A stretch of DNA of 64,000 nucleotides from Kluyvera sp040932435. GTDB taxonomy: Bacteria > Pseudomonadota > Gammaproteobacteria > Enterobacterales > Enterobacteriaceae. Below are positions 54,686 through 63,221 of this stretch, piece after piece. Location of the stretch: the NCBI RefSeq assembly GCF_040932435.1, contig NZ_JBFQGA010000004.1, positions 310,001 to 374,000 of the forward strand, written 5' to 3'. Position 1 is the stretch's first letter. Each line of letters opens with the position of its first letter. A model generated the notes under the pieces. It did no database searches. It was given only the letters and a program-made list of their open reading frames with translations, and was not told the origin of the DNA. Position numbers and translations under genes: made by a program.

Positions 54686-56485
54686 ATGCTCGAAAAAGAT
54701 TGTTCAGGAAACGGACTCCTCCCAGAAGATATGGGAACGCTTATTCGAAAGGACAGGTCTCGTGACGATGTCCTAAAGATGTTCTTACAGCTAACGACGT
54801 CGTTGTTTAATATGCCGTCGGGATATATATCAATAGTCGATGATACCACGCACAACGTCATCGTTTCGCATCAGATCTCGATGACACCGAAACCGCGCCA
54901 GTTTTCTTTTTGCCAGTATGTGGTTGATTCAAGCCAGCCCGTTATTGTTCCTAACACCTGCCTGGATCAACGTTTTTGCGAACACCCCTTGGTGGTTGGC
55001 TCAGCGGGTATTCGGTTTTACGCCGGTATGCCATTAACCTTTAGAAATGGCGTAACCATTGGCTCCTACTGCGTTATTGATACTATTCCTCGAGATTTAA
55101 CCGAAGATGATCTTACATCGCTAAACTTTATCAGTGATTTAGTAACTCGGTTTATCGAATCTTGGCTTGATGTGGCACAGACTGATTTAAACAGCGGCCT
55201 CCCCAACATGCATCAATTAATTGGCGACCTGCAAAGTGAAGTGAGTAATGATGACAATAATTATAGTTCATTGATATTAATTGAATGTATTGGCGTTAAC
55301 CAATCAGAAGATATTGCCAGAACGATGGGGATAAAAAATCTTAATCGTTTAATTAAAGATATCAGTTTTACGCTTGAACAAACTCTGCAGCTAAAGCCAA
55401 GCGAAAAACTCTATATGATATGCGCAGGTCGATTTGCGCTATATTCAAAAAATCTGACATCAAATGAACGTAGTCTTCGTGAACGGCAGCTCAGAAACTT
55501 ACAGGCTCATCTTGCTGATGGTGTAACCATTGGCCTCAATATCTGTGTCGGTGAAACGGCCATCACATTACCGATTTCGTCAGGACAGGAAATACTCCGA
55601 CAAGCAGAAAGTGCACTCTATGCCGCACGGTGCAGTCATGCCCATCGATGGAGTGTATATAATCAAGACGATGACGATAAACGTAATAACGATTTTTATC
55701 TGCTTTATGATTTAACCGATGCTATTCGCAAAGGCGTTGACCTATTTTTGGTTTGGCAACCAAAAGTCACTTTACCAGACGGCAACGTCTCAGGTTTAGA
55801 AGCTTTAATTCGCTGGAATCACCCGGCAAGAGGGATATTATCGCCGGGGATTTTTTTACCACTCATCGCCGACACCAGCCTGATGGTTGAACTGACCGAT
55901 TGGGTGATTGACCATGCTATAGAGCAGCAAATCCAATGGACAGCTCAAGGACTTAGGCTCCCCACATCGATAAACATTAGCATTCTTGATTTGACCCGAG
56001 GCAATTTCACCCAGAATCTGGTTGAGAAAATAGAAAAAGCGGGCCTTGATCGCGCGTTGTTAGGTATCGAATGCCTCGAAACTGAAAAGCTCCTCGCCAG
56101 CAGCAACGTCATTGAAGAGTTAAGATTACTTCGCCAGGAAGGTTTTTCTGTCTCTATTGATGATTTTGGCACCGGATACAGCAACCTGAATTACCTATCA
56201 AAAATCCCCGCAGACATTGTCAAACTGGATAAATCACTCATTGATAATGTGCAGTGGGAGCCTTCTCAGCAGATTATTGTGCGCCATGTGATTCGCATCC
56301 TTAAAGACCTCGGCTATACGGTCATAGCTGAGGGTATTGAAGACGAGAAGACGGCGGATATTCTTAGCGAATTTGGGTGCGATCAGGCTCAGGGATACTT
56401 TTTTGCAAGGCCTATGACCACTGACAAACTGGAATTATGGCTAAACAATATCCACTTTCTGGAGAATAAAGCCAAAGCGTCGTGA
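54686..56485 (+). CDS. GAF / degenerate GGDEF / EAL c-di-GMP phosphodiesterase
   Basis: 599 residues. N-terminal GAF-type sensor (about 25-165), a GGDEF-like domain whose active loop is degenerate (ICAGRFALYS instead of GGDEF), and a C-terminal EAL domain from about 340. The EAL site looks complete: LEALIRWNHP (E372), NIS, DDFGTGYSNL, the Lys in VKLDKSL, AEGIED and GYFFARP. Expected to hydrolyse c-di-GMP. It sits 110 bp after the zinc-responsive cyclase, so the two form an opposing pair. Ligand of the GAF domain unknown. Confidence 0.87.
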   Translation: MLEKDCSGNGLLPEDMGTLIRKDRSRDDVLKMFLQLTTSLFNMPSGYISIVDDTTHNVIVSHQISMTPKPRQFSFCQYVVDSSQPVIVPNTCLDQRFCEHPLVVGSAGIRFYAGMPLTFRNGVTIGSYCVIDTIPRDLTEDDLTSLNFISDLVTRFIESWLDVAQTDLNSGLPNMHQLIGDLQSEVSNDDNNYSSLILIECIGVNQSEDIARTMGIKNLNRLIKDISFTLEQTLQLKPSEKLYMICAGRFALYSKNLTSNERSLRERQLRNLQAHLADGVTIGLNICVGETAITLPISSGQEILRQAESALYAARCSHAHRWSVYNQDDDDKRNNDFYLLYDLTDAIRKGVDLFLVWQPKVTLPDGNVSGLEALIRWNHPARGILSPGIFLPLIADTSLMVELTDWVIDHAIEQQIQWTAQGLRLPTSINISILDLTRGNFTQNLVEKIEKAGLDRALLGIECLETEKLLASSNVIEELRLLRQEGFSVSIDDFGTGYSNLNYLSKIPADIVKLDKSLIDNVQWEPSQQIIVRHVIRILKDLGYTVIAEGIEDEKTADILSEFGCDQAQGYFFARPMTTDKLELWLNNIHFLENKAKAS

Positions 56486-56621
56486 GCCATAAGCGTGTTG
56501 CGCAGCCTCATTACCTGACAGCTGTGTAACACCTCTCGTCGAGCCGGATCCTCAATCTGGTACAGCCTATACTGATAAGGTTATAATCGCGGATATTCTT
56601 TTTTTGGGCTTAGACACGAAC

Positions 56622-57161
56622 ATGACTAAATTAACATTACAAGAGCAGATGCTTAAGGCTGGGCTCGTCTCCAGTAAAAAAGTGGCGAAAGTGCAAAGAA
56701 CCGCAAAAAAGTCACGCGTACAGGCCCGTGAAGCCAGAGAAGCGGTAGAAGAAAACAAGAAAGCGCAAATCGAGCGCGATAAGCTGTTAAGCGAACAACA
56801 AAAGCAGGCGACGCTGTCGAAAGAGTATAAAGCGCAGATAAAGCAGCTTATCGACATGAACAAAATCGTTATTTCAAAAGGCGAAATTGGGTTTAACTTC
56901 ACCGATGATAACGTTATCAAGAAGATCTACGTCGATAAAACCGTACAGGCTCAACTGATAAGCGGCCTTCTGAATATTGCGCGCTTGAGCCCCGAGGCCA
57001 GCGCCGAAAGCGAATATGCCGTTATTCCTTCTGTCGTCGCCGATAAGATTGCTCAGCGTGACGCCAGCTACATAGTGCTTAGCAACGAAAAAAGCCAAGA
57101 AACGCAGGATGAAGAAGATCCCTACGCCGCTTTTGTCGTGCCTGATGATTTAATGTGGTAA
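56622..57161 (+). CDS. YaiL-like DUF2058 protein
   Basis: 179 residues from ATG at 56622 (MTKLTLQEQMLKAGLV); six extra upstream codons are not family-like. It has a strongly basic, Lys/Arg-rich helical N-terminal half and an acidic C-terminus (DEEDPYAAFVVPDDLMW), closely matching E. coli YaiL along its length. Annotated elsewhere as a nucleoprotein or polynucleotide-enzyme regulator; no function is proven. In E. coli yaiL is at a different map position, so this is either a move or a second copy. Confidence 0.85.
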   Translation: MTKLTLQEQMLKAGLVSSKKVAKVQRTAKKSRVQAREAREAVEENKKAQIERDKLLSEQQKQATLSKEYKAQIKQLIDMNKIVISKGEIGFNFTDDNVIKKIYVDKTVQAQLISGLLNIARLSPEASAESEYAVIPSVVADKIAQRDASYIVLSNEKSQETQDEEDPYAAFVVPDDLMW

Positions 57162-57216
57162 ACCCCGTGGCCCGAACGACTCGATGCGCAATCTGCATTA
57201 GCGCGTTTGCGTGAGT

Positions 57217-57849
57217 TTAACGGGCCTCGTATCGATATACTGGCACAAGCCTTGTCGTCTCGGTGAGGCTGTCAAAAACCATCGTTTCTGCCGTTGCTAT
57301 CACCATGCCCGTTCTCCTCAGTCGCTGCACATCGGCGGCGATACGCTGGATCCCGAACCAGAACAATCCATCCAACGCTGTGACGTGCAGGCCACTTTCT
57401 AGCGCCTGCTTCAAGCGCTCACGTGGCACTTTTATCTCTTTAGCTATTTTCTGGAAAGGCGCTGCGCTGGTGCCCGCTGAATCAACGCGCTGAATTCGGG
57501 TGGCGAGGCTGTACTGAAAGGCATCGGGGATCGCGCTTAAATCAGACTTCAAACTATAAACACAGCCAAAGCGCTTGCCGTTAAAGATGACATTTTTTTG
57601 GCTTAGCTTTAGTTCATCGCGAATGCCCGCAATAAGCTGCGGCGCGCGGGTTAACATCAGCCGAAAAGGCAGCTCAAAACTCGTCACATAGTCCACATTC
57701 AACAGCGCTGTCCGCAGGCGTTCCTCCGCACCCGCATGGGATTGACGACATTCTTCAATAACCTCACGCCACTGGTTGGCCAAACGTTCCGGTTCTGCGG
57801 CTTCTGTAAAACTGTACTTCTCAATTTGATAGTCAATTTTTCCCGTCAC
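57217..57849 (-). CDS. Unrecognised protein with possible C-terminal helix-turn-helix
   Basis: 210 residues from a probable GTG at 57849 (AGGAAG six bases before it); an ATG at 57933 would add 28 basic residues. I do not recognise the family. The body is helical, with charged segments. Near the C-terminus PFQKIAKEIKVPRERLKQAL and FGIQRIAADVQRLRRTGM look like helix-turn-helix elements of phage-type DNA-binding proteins, but this is weak. It is convergent with the YaiL-like gene and has no clear operon partner. Confidence 0.55.
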   Translation of the reverse strand: MTGKIDYQIEKYSFTEAAEPERLANQWREVIEECRQSHAGAEERLRTALLNVDYVTSFELPFRLMLTRAPQLIAGIRDELKLSQKNVIFNGKRFGCVYSLKSDLSAIPDAFQYSLATRIQRVDSAGTSAAPFQKIAKEIKVPRERLKQALESGLHVTALDGLFWFGIQRIAADVQRLRRTGMVIATAETMVFDSLTETTRLVPVYRYEAR

Positions 57850-57990
57850 GCTGCGCTTCCTTTTCGTTATTGTTGAGCGAACGTTGTTCACTTTACCAGC
57901 ACGCTGGAATAACAGAAAGTAAGCCAATGACACAAATCACTATGGCTTCGGCGATTAATCCCACAAGCCCAGTCTGATAAACGTAAAAAA

Positions 57991-58012
57991 GCCCCGCTCT
58001 TTTTAAGCGGGG
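57991..58012 (-). terminator. Terminator after the 58-kb small gene
   Basis: GCCCCGCT and AGCGGGGC arms with a six-base loop, followed on the minus strand by TTTTTTACG, 22 bp past the stop of the next minus-strand gene. Confidence 0.85.
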
Positions 58013-58033
58013 CAAATCGAACAGAGTGCATCA

Positions 58034-58441
58034 TCATGGTGTGGGCGAACGGAAAAGCCCCAACACCTCTTTGTTCCTTTGTGCAATGTAATCTTCCATG
58101 GTTGCCAGACCGTTAATTCGCCCAAAAGCTGCCAAAAGGAATAACATCGCAGAGCGCTGCAGCACCGCTTTATCTGCCGGATCATTTAGACTTTTCGCGA
58201 CATTCCAAGCACCGACAGCCTGATGACACAGGCTCTTCACGGAGTCTGGAAAATTGTCGGCATTCACCTGCGTTAATAATGTCCGGAATACGGCATCGCG
58301 CCGGTTTTCATCGCCGCCATCAAAAATCACGTTCATGATGGCATCCGTTATAGTTCGCAACTCATCCGAATAGTGTTTCATCGCGTTTTTGGCCGGTAGC
58401 ACATCAAAAGACTCGCTGACGCCGACGGTCATCGTAACCAA
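58034..58441 (-). CDS. Small uncharacterised helical protein
   Basis: 135 residues from ATG at 58441; an internal ATG at codon 21 (MKHYSDELRTI) could be the true start. Soluble, helical, no signal peptide or motif I recognise. It lies 17 bp from the autotransporter stop on the same strand and ends at a strong terminator, so it may be the last gene of that transcript. Confidence 0.55.
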   Translation of the reverse strand: MVTMTVGVSESFDVLPAKNAMKHYSDELRTITDAIMNVIFDGGDENRRDAVFRTLLTQVNADNFPDSVKSLCHQAVGAWNVAKSLNDPADKAVLQRSAMLFLLAAFGRINGLATMEDYIAQRNKEVLGLFRSPTP

Positions 58442-58458
58442 TGCCGTCGGCGAAGCAC

Positions 58459-60945
58459 CTAGAAAGCGTATTTAACCCCTAACATCCCTTGGGTATCGCT
58501 GTAGCCTTTATCCCCCACCTGTTGAGCAACGTTGCCCCATAGATGTAGATTTTTGCCCAGTTGTCCCTCAACCCCCACTTTCAACTCGCCGATATTGCGT
58601 GTCCCCGCTTGGTAATTAGAGACTCCGTTCATCGCTACCCCGTACGACTGTGTGTTGTAAATCCAGTTGGCTTCAACAAAAGGCTGGAACTCACGTTCCT
58701 TTCCATCATCCATAGCGTGGTGGCCTTTGATAAAGGCTTTCAACCCTAAACGCGTTTGCAGATTGCCGTCATTGCTGCTTTTCACCCGCGTGCCGTTTGC
58801 TTCGGTATGCGTATCCGCCTGCACATCCATCCACGTTAGCTGGGCTTTTGGTTGCAGCCAGTAGGTTTGTCGTCCCTCGTTACGCTCCGCCATCAGGAAG
58901 CTATAACCTCCTTCGATGGAGGCGGTGATGCCGTCAGAGTCATATTTCTCGGTCGCCAGCTTATCGCCATAGACTTTGTTATCGAACCAGTTATACAGAA
59001 CCCAGCTATCTAAGTAGGTGCCTGTTTTATCTGCATCATTTGCGTACCAGGTCGCGTATCCCCCCACGCTATAACCGGTAACCTGGCCACGGGAGTGATA
59101 GCGAGTCACATCAGAGCGGGTGTTGCTCTGATTGTTGCCATAACCGGCCATCAGCCCCAGATGCCAGCGATCTCGCCCATCGGTACTCCATTGAGCAATA
59201 TCGCCCCCTAGCTGCAAGACATAGCGGTTACTTTGCGTGCTGAGCTGTCCGCTGGAGTCCTTAAAGCGATTGTGACCACCGACATTTCGCATCCACAGGC
59301 TGGTGACCTTCTGTTCGCCGGTCAGAAGATCGGTGTACTGCGTATCACCCAAGCGATCGTGAAGCCGGGTGTTGAACATCGTGTTGGCTGCCGCCAAGTT
59401 GGCAATGTAGGAACCACTTTCCGGACGGATGGTCGGCTTTTCAGGCACCGGCTCAACGGTCGTTTGTGCAGCATTCATGAGATACCAGTTGCTGGTTTGC
59501 GCCCCTTCTCCGCGACGCAAATCGTATTCGTAGCTCCCTGCGACAATGCGTCCAGATTTGACAAAATTACCGTCCGAGAGACCGTCAACCTGAATAACTT
59601 CAATGCCGTTAATTGTTTTATCACCGCTGCCACCAGCGTTATTCACCACCACGTGGGTTGTTCCACTCGTATCACCCTGTACAACGAGCTTATCGGTTAG
59701 CGAGCTATCATCCCCTAATACCGTATTGAGCTTCAGCGTCCCATTGTTGCCGTCATAATTCCCCGCAACGGTCAGAACGGTGCCGACCGATGCGCCGTTC
59801 CACTGCACGGTCCCATTGTTTAGGCTTAACGACGACAGCACGGAATCGCCAGTCATGTCCCATAGGCTATTGCTGCCGTCGATAGTTAAGTCGATTGTTC
59901 CCGCGTCTTTGGTCGATGTCGCCAGTTGGTTAGAGTTGGTGATCCCCGTGAACGTGCTGCCATCGGCCATATGCAGCAAAACCTGCCCCGCCGTATCGGC
60001 AACAATGTTGCCATTGATGATGTACCTGCCCGACGCGTCGGTCCCGGCGTTGAGATCGTAGGATTTCACCAGCGCTTCTGCGCCGGTGGCATAAATCGCT
60101 GAACCGGTGCCGACATTAATCGTCGCGTTTTTCGCCAGATAAATGGCAGCCTGCTTATCAGCCGTTGTTGAGGATGCAAATAGACCATTTGCCCCCGCCC
60201 CCAGCGCCGAGATATCGACGTTGCCTAGAGACACAGTCCCTGCCGCACGGGTATAAACGCCATGGGCATTGTTGCCGACCGTTTTAATCGTGCTATCGCC
60301 ATTAAGATAAATTTCAGCTTTGCCCTGCACGGCGCTGCTGTTTTCCGTATCTTGGCCCGCGAATACGGCATAACCCGCCGAAGATGACCCCGCGCTGGTT
60401 GTCTCGACATAAGCCGCACCGTTAACCGTGACCGTCGATAGCGCATTAGCGTTAGCAATAGAGGCGTTAACACGTATCCCCATTCCACGCGCCACGATAT
60501 TCGCACTGTTATTAATCGTCACGGTAGAATAACTTCCCGCCAACTCACGCCCTAGGTTAATCCCATCAGAGCTAATGCCAGAGGTGACAGATTTATAATT
60601 CTCGATTTCAATCTTACCGCCACCGGCCTTAGAGTGAATGCCATCGGAAAACAACCCCTTGGTATCAACGGTGAGGTCGCTAAACTTATAATTAGAGTTA
60701 TTCATATAGACCGCCCAACCCTTCAGGCCGCTCGTGGTAGCCATGGCATTAGTGGTTATAATAACTTCGTCATAGTTAGTGAAATCGCTGCCGTTACCAT
60801 TCGGGTTGTTGGAGCCAAAGTAGTAAATAGTATTATCCGCATTAAGCGTATCGGCATAAATAGGAGCGATGTGCGCGCTCGCTGCCATCAAAGCAACGGA
60901 GATAAGCAGCGCGATTTTTTTTGGTTTGTAATGTCTAGGCATCAT
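58459..60945 (-). CDS. Type V autotransporter (AIDA/pertactin-like passenger and barrel)
   Basis: 828 residues from ATG at 60945 with AAGGAGA four bases before it. Signal peptide about residues 1-31 (ends IAPIYA). The passenger (about 32-510) is rich in Asn, Gly, Ser and Thr with beta-helix-like repeats and almost no Cys; a junction/autochaperone segment (VVNNAGGSGDKTINGIEVIQ) precedes a Pro-rich linker. The C-terminal barrel (about 560-828) ends in VKYAF. Compact for its class. A surface adhesin role is inferred only. Downstream of a LuxR-type regulator on the same strand. Confidence 0.88.
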   Translation of the reverse strand: MMPRHYKPKKIALLISVALMAASAHIAPIYADTLNADNTIYYFGSNNPNGNGSDFTNYDEVIITTNAMATTSGLKGWAVYMNNSNYKFSDLTVDTKGLFSDGIHSKAGGGKIEIENYKSVTSGISSDGINLGRELAGSYSTVTINNSANIVARGMGIRVNASIANANALSTVTVNGAAYVETTSAGSSSAGYAVFAGQDTENSSAVQGKAEIYLNGDSTIKTVGNNAHGVYTRAAGTVSLGNVDISALGAGANGLFASSTTADKQAAIYLAKNATINVGTGSAIYATGAEALVKSYDLNAGTDASGRYIINGNIVADTAGQVLLHMADGSTFTGITNSNQLATSTKDAGTIDLTIDGSNSLWDMTGDSVLSSLSLNNGTVQWNGASVGTVLTVAGNYDGNNGTLKLNTVLGDDSSLTDKLVVQGDTSGTTHVVVNNAGGSGDKTINGIEVIQVDGLSDGNFVKSGRIVAGSYEYDLRRGEGAQTSNWYLMNAAQTTVEPVPEKPTIRPESGSYIANLAAANTMFNTRLHDRLGDTQYTDLLTGEQKVTSLWMRNVGGHNRFKDSSGQLSTQSNRYVLQLGGDIAQWSTDGRDRWHLGLMAGYGNNQSNTRSDVTRYHSRGQVTGYSVGGYATWYANDADKTGTYLDSWVLYNWFDNKVYGDKLATEKYDSDGITASIEGGYSFLMAERNEGRQTYWLQPKAQLTWMDVQADTHTEANGTRVKSSNDGNLQTRLGLKAFIKGHHAMDDGKEREFQPFVEANWIYNTQSYGVAMNGVSNYQAGTRNIGELKVGVEGQLGKNLHLWGNVAQQVGDKGYSDTQGMLGVKYAF

Positions 60946-61040
60946 TAAATCTCCTTGAATCCTTCCTTTCTTGACTGCCAACTTAAAGTTGCAATATCCA
61001 CGCATCTTTATAATGAGCCGTATTCGATAGCAGAGGGGAA

Positions 61041-61062
61041 ATTGCAGCCGCGGTGGTGCAAT
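61041..61062. promoter_or_regulatory. Inverted repeat upstream of the autotransporter
   Basis: ATTGCA and TGCAAT six-base arms ten bases apart, with another TTGCAATAT at 60989-60997. Placed in the 216-bp gap between the LuxR-type gene and the autotransporter. Possible regulator binding site; unproven. Confidence 0.35.
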
Positions 61063-61161
61063 ATGGCTACGTCACTGTATTAATCATTAACACATAGAAT
61101 TTAATTTGTAGCTGCACCTCACCGTGAGATGATAAAGAACCAGGTTATATATCGGCGTAGA

Positions 61162-61791
61162 TTAAATAGAGTGCGAAAAGCGATAAAGCGTATTGATATC
61201 AGCGCCCATCTTCTTTTCTGCTCGCCGCTTGGCGGCGTAAATCCTTCTGACATTCACCGTGAGCGAGTTTGCCAGATGGTTGCAGTCTTCACCGGCAATC
61301 AAGGCCTTTAAGACACTAAATTCCAGTCCCGACAAGGCCTCTCCCTTAATGAAGGCATCTCGTTGATAAATGGCGCGCTTGCTCAACTTATCCCGAGAAA
61401 TATCAACTCGGTCATTAGGGTAAATAACTAGAAAAATGTCTTTATATTTTCTGAACCAGTAGTTCGCTAATGCCCTAAGATGTTTATCACAAATGATAAC
61501 GATTTTTAATTTTGTTTCTGACAGATAGTTTATCCATCGGTCATCCGTAAAGAATCGCAAATAGCTAATTGAAAAATCGACAAAGACACAACCAAGATAA
61601 AGATTGTTATAGGTCTGTTTAAGAATGCCTTCCATGACACCTATAGAGAAATAAGCGCTAGCCTTCGGCCAGACGCAAAAACAGTAATCTTGGCAAAATG
61701 AAACTCGCAATGAAGCGTTGGGTTTTATTTCACAATTCGAAGGGCAACTCATACAGTTGATTCTTCCGCAATCAATATTTAGTGACATCAT
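61162..61791 (-). CDS. EcpR/MatA-like LuxR-family regulator with Cys-rich N-terminus
   Basis: 209 residues. The C-terminal LuxR helix-turn-helix (LSGLEFSVLKALIAGEDCNHLA through RRAEKKMG, about 152-199) is clear. The middle resembles EcpR/MatA fimbrial regulators, sharing the ALANYW segment. The first 40 residues hold seven Cys (C8, C13, C16, C20, C33, C37, C39), unusual for this family and suggestive of metal or redox sensing. AAGGAGGGGAC precedes the double ATG. It lies directly upstream of the autotransporter, its likely target. Confidence 0.8.
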   Translation of the reverse strand: MMSLNIDCGRINCMSCPSNCEIKPNASLRVSFCQDYCFCVWPKASAYFSIGVMEGILKQTYNNLYLGCVFVDFSISYLRFFTDDRWINYLSETKLKIVIICDKHLRALANYWFRKYKDIFLVIYPNDRVDISRDKLSKRAIYQRDAFIKGEALSGLEFSVLKALIAGEDCNHLANSLTVNVRRIYAAKRRAEKKMGADINTLYRFSHSI

Positions 61792-62345
61792 GTCCCCTCC
61801 TTTTACGTTTTAATAATTTCATTCAGGTAAAATATTGTCAATCTACTTTTATAAACGGAAGGCATCAACGATAAGAATAAAACAATAATCTCATCTATCG
61901 TCTCATGGCTGTTTTTTAATCGAGAGGAAATGTAGGGAAAAGGAAGGGGAAATAAAACTTCCACCTTAATTATCTAGGAATACTACAAATGTAAATCAGA
62001 TAATTACAATAAAAACATCAATAAGTGGATTAATTTCAGAGGTTATAGTAAATGAATGGATGATCACTGTAGGCAATATCTTATCTGCTAATAAAATCAA
62101 CACCGGGCATCCACTCAGTTAAAAAAAATAACTACGAGACCTGCATGAGTATTAATCGTCATTATCTCCCGTCCAGAGACCGTTGACACACTTAGCCAGA
62201 AAAATAGCCCATGACAGAAAAAGAGATAAAAACCACATAGTGGTATTAACAATGGGGAAAATAACTCTTAAATAAGATAAAAAGCAGCAATTAAATCTAG
62301 AGATGAGGGTTTAATGCGGAATGGGTTTCCCCATCCCGTTGACGA
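61792..62345. other. AT-rich gap between bla and the LuxR-type regulator
   Basis: 554 bp with only very short frames. In mobile CTX-M units the bla gene is often followed by orf477 (wbuC); no trace of it can be read here. Apart from the bla hairpin at the right end I see nothing in it. Confidence 0.6.
62317..62338 (-). terminator. Hairpin after bla
   Basis: On the minus strand CGGGATGGG and CCCATTCCG pair (one G-T) around a GAAA tetraloop, 8 bp after the bla stop. The T run is poor, so it may act as a stabilising or rho-independent-like end. Confidence 0.6.
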
Positions 62346-63221
62346 CTACAGCCCGTCGGTGACAATTTTCGCCGCCGCAGCGAGCACATCACGGCGGCTT
62401 TCAGCCTTAGGTTGAGGCTGGGTAAAGTAGGTTACCAGAATCAGCGGTGCACGATCTTCGGGCCAGATAACCGCGATATCGTTGGTGGTGCCATAGTCAC
62501 CGCTACCGGTTTTATCACCCACAACCCACGAGGCTGGTAAACCGGCCTTAATGCTAGCCGCTCCGGTCGTGTTGCCTTTCAGCCATGTCACCAGCTGCGC
62601 CCGTTGGCTTTCACCCAGCGCAGTTCCCAGCGTCAGGTTACGCAGCGTTTGCGCCATTGCCAAAGGAGACGAAGTATCGCGTGGATCGCCTGGGATTGCG
62701 GTGTTTAACGTCGGCTCAGTGCGGTCAAGACGAAACGTCTGGTCCCCGATCTGCCGGGCAAATGCCGTGACGCCTTCCGGACCGCCAACGTTGGCAATAA
62801 GCTTATTCATCGCCACGTTGTCACTGTACTGCAAGGCCGCCGCGCTGAGCTCGGCAAGCGTCATGGTGCCATTGACGTGTTTTTCCGCAATCGGATTATA
62901 GTTAACCAAGTCGGATTTTTTGATCTCAACTCGCTGATTTAAAAGATCCGGCTTGGTCTCACTCTTCTTCAGCACCGCGGCAGCTGCCATGACTTTGCTG
63001 GTGCTGCACATCGCAAAACGCTCATCCGCACGGTAGAGAATTTGCGAGTTATCCGCCGTGTTAATCAGCGCAACGCCCAACCTTCCCCCTGATTTCTGTT
63101 CTAGCTCGGCAAGTTTCTGCTGCACGCTGGCGGTTTGTGCATAAACCGACACGCTCCCTAACAACAGCGGGACAATTGTCGCCGCCATTAACGTGAACTG
63201 ACGCAGTGATTTTTTAACCAT
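62346..63221 (-). CDS. bla: Class A extended-spectrum beta-lactamase, CTX-M-1/KLUC type
   Basis: 291 residues from ATG at 63221 (MVKKSLRQFTLMA), the start used by CTX-M-1-group enzymes; 21 extra upstream codons are rejected. The signal peptide ends at VYA. Ambler motifs are intact: STSK with S70 and K73, SDN at 130-132, E166 in RTEPTLN, and KTGSGDYG with S237 and D240. By recalled alignment it differs from CTX-M-1 at roughly 27 positions, so it belongs to that branch but is not a plasmid allele I know. It hydrolyses penicillins and cefotaxime in the periplasm. No insertion sequence nearby; the neighbours are the native ypdK and alaC. Confidence 0.95.
   Translation of the reverse strand: MVKKSLRQFTLMAATIVPLLLGSVSVYAQTASVQQKLAELEQKSGGRLGVALINTADNSQILYRADERFAMCSTSKVMAAAAVLKKSETKPDLLNQRVEIKKSDLVNYNPIAEKHVNGTMTLAELSAAALQYSDNVAMNKLIANVGGPEGVTAFARQIGDQTFRLDRTEPTLNTAIPGDPRDTSSPLAMAQTLRNLTLGTALGESQRAQLVTWLKGNTTGAASIKAGLPASWVVGDKTGSGDYGTTNDIAVIWPEDRAPLILVTYFTQPQPKAESRRDVLAAAAKIVTDGL

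Noticed and set aside
54686..56485. Dual cyclase and phosphodiesterase activity for the GAF-GGDEF-EAL protein
   Set aside because: The GGDEF active loop is degenerate (AGRFA), so only phosphodiesterase activity is supported.
61792..62345. orf477/wbuC remnant downstream of bla
   Set aside because: No frame longer than a few codons and no cupin-like motif on either strand.
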